Assembly (NCBI GenBank): GCA_035651595.1 | Contig: DASRFJ010000101.1 | Coordinates: 1 to 5,663 of the forward strand | Source: JAFARZ01 sp035651595 | GTDB lineage: Bacteria; Actinomycetota; Actinomycetes; Streptosporangiales; Streptosporangiaceae | Reading direction: 5' to 3' | DNA: 5,663 nt | In this document: in pieces, positions 5,526 to 5,663 of the stretch | Layout: every line of letters begins with the position of its first letter | Numbering within the stretch: the stretch's first letter is position 1 | The notes under the pieces: model-generated | Databases searched by the model: none | The model's input: only the letters and a program-made list of their open reading frames with translations | Told to the model about the DNA's origin: nothing | Made by a program: the position numbers and the translations under genes

Positions 5526-5526
5526 G
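5154..5526 (+). pseudogene. istA: istA, IS21-family transposase, frameshifted and truncated
   Basis: The GTG at 5154 follows GGGGGAGAGGGA. Residues 1-94 are a typical IstA N-terminus: LTVEDWAEIRRLHRAENMP, a helix-turn-helix IKAIVRTLGISRNTVRAALA (21-40), SDAPPKY, and PAMPATVIAERIGWERGLTV followed by LKDR. At about 5433-5443 an extra base shifts the frame: CGGGGTAGGGGAG stands where family members read roughly CGG GTG CGG GAG. The original frame then ends at TGA 5493-5495 (113 residues). The family sequence resumes in the next frame as ELRPAYLPPDLASRTAYEPG followed by ELAQCDF, up to TAG 5524-5526. The break comes directly after the Asp of QCD, the first acidic residue of the IstA catalytic triad, where IS630-type sequence begins. 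The product is therefore inactive. Intact IstA is about 400-500 residues and works with the ATPase IstB. Confidence 0.85.
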
Positions 5527-5557
5527 TGTCCTGAGTCAATAATTTCTAGTCACTCGC

Positions 5558-5563
5558 TAGACT
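5558..5563 (+). promoter_or_regulatory. candidate -10 box for a leaderless IS630 transposase transcript
   Basis: TAGACT fits TANNNT and lies six bases before ATG 5570, while no Shine-Dalgarno sequence is present (ACTGAATTC precedes the ATG). This spacing is typical of leaderless actinobacterial genes. No clear -35 box is seen. Confidence 0.35.
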
Positions 5564-5569
5564 GAATTC

Positions 5570-5663
5570 ATGGCGAGCCCGAAGCTGGACCCGGTCGTGC
5601 TGACCGTTGAGGAGCGGCAGGTCCTTGAGGGATGGGCGCGGCGCCGCAAGACCGCGCAGGCGC
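5570..5663 (+). CDS. IS630-family transposase, N-terminal 31 codons (3' end outside window)
   Basis: ATG 5570 opens MASPKLDPVVLTVEERQVL and then EGWARRRKTAQA to the window edge. This is the usual N-terminus of actinobacterial IS630-family transposases: short MASPK-type start, V.L..EER..LE.W.RRR.TAQA, leading into a helix-turn-helix. The DDE catalytic part is not visible, so integrity cannot be judged. The reading frame is open throughout the visible part. Confidence 0.8.
   Translation, partial: MASPKLDPVVLTVEERQVLEGWARRRKTAQA

Larger units (their letters stand above)
5526..5663. mobile_element. left end of an IS630-family element (continues past the window)
   Basis: IstA homology stops at 5523 and is followed by TA (5524-5525), the dinucleotide that IS630/Tc1-type elements target and duplicate. 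The sequence GTGTCCTGAGTCAATAATTT then leads to an IS630-type transposase start at 5570. The right end and the second TA are outside the window, so the exact first base is uncertain by a few positions. Confidence 0.65.

Noticed and set aside
4925..5539. 204-codon minus-strand open frame across ISL3 and IS21
   Set aside because: It spans the junction of two unrelated elements and overlaps both recognised genes.

Overview
The window comes from a high-GC actinomycete, most likely a Streptomyces-type or related filamentous genus. The evidence is the GC-rich third codon positions, GTG starts with purine-rich ribosome binding sites, probable leaderless genes, the C-terminal part of a SARP-type (BTAD) regulator, and an XRE regulator fused to a TPR-like C-terminal region. 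It looks like an accessory region that is decaying and collecting insertion sequences. I see no rRNA, tRNA, CRISPR array, phage module or intact biosynthetic operon.

Layout. Positions 1-428 (+) hold the end of a BTAD/SARP-like regulator that enters from the left edge. It meets a small hypothetical gene (425-658, -) tail to tail with a 4-base overlap. Positions 659-850 have no gene but carry two inverted repeats. Positions 851-2233 (-) are one regulator-length reading frame: an N-terminal XRE helix-turn-helix part (1688-2233) and a TPR-like C-terminal part (851-1687), split by an in-frame TAG at 1688-1690. An 80-base divergent intergenic region with short ACCT direct repeats separates it from a cytokinin-dehydrogenase-like FAD oxidoreductase (2314-3186, +). 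That oxidoreductase has its complete FAD-binding domain but stops where the substrate-binding domain should begin.

From about 3187 to the right edge everything is mobile DNA. An ISL3-family element (about 3204-5071, perfect 22-bp terminal inverted repeats) carries an apparently intact 552-residue transposase. It abuts the left end of an IS21-family element (about 5085-5525), whose istA gene has a frameshift and is then cut off just after its first catalytic Asp. The interruption there is an IS630-family element, of which only the left end and the first 31 codons lie in the window.

How the pieces relate. The XRE regulator and the FAD oxidoreductase probably formed a divergent regulator/enzyme pair. 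Both members are now damaged, one by a nonsense codon and the other by the insertion cluster. A 7-bp repeat (CTGTAGC) on either side of the ISL3 element allows a reading in which IS21 broke the oxidoreductase gene, ISL3 then inserted into the tip of IS21, and IS630 entered istA. I find no convincing evidence of a new multi-gene system. The most interesting items are the amber-split regulator, the order of the nested insertions, and the small repeats and palindromes in the regulatory regions.
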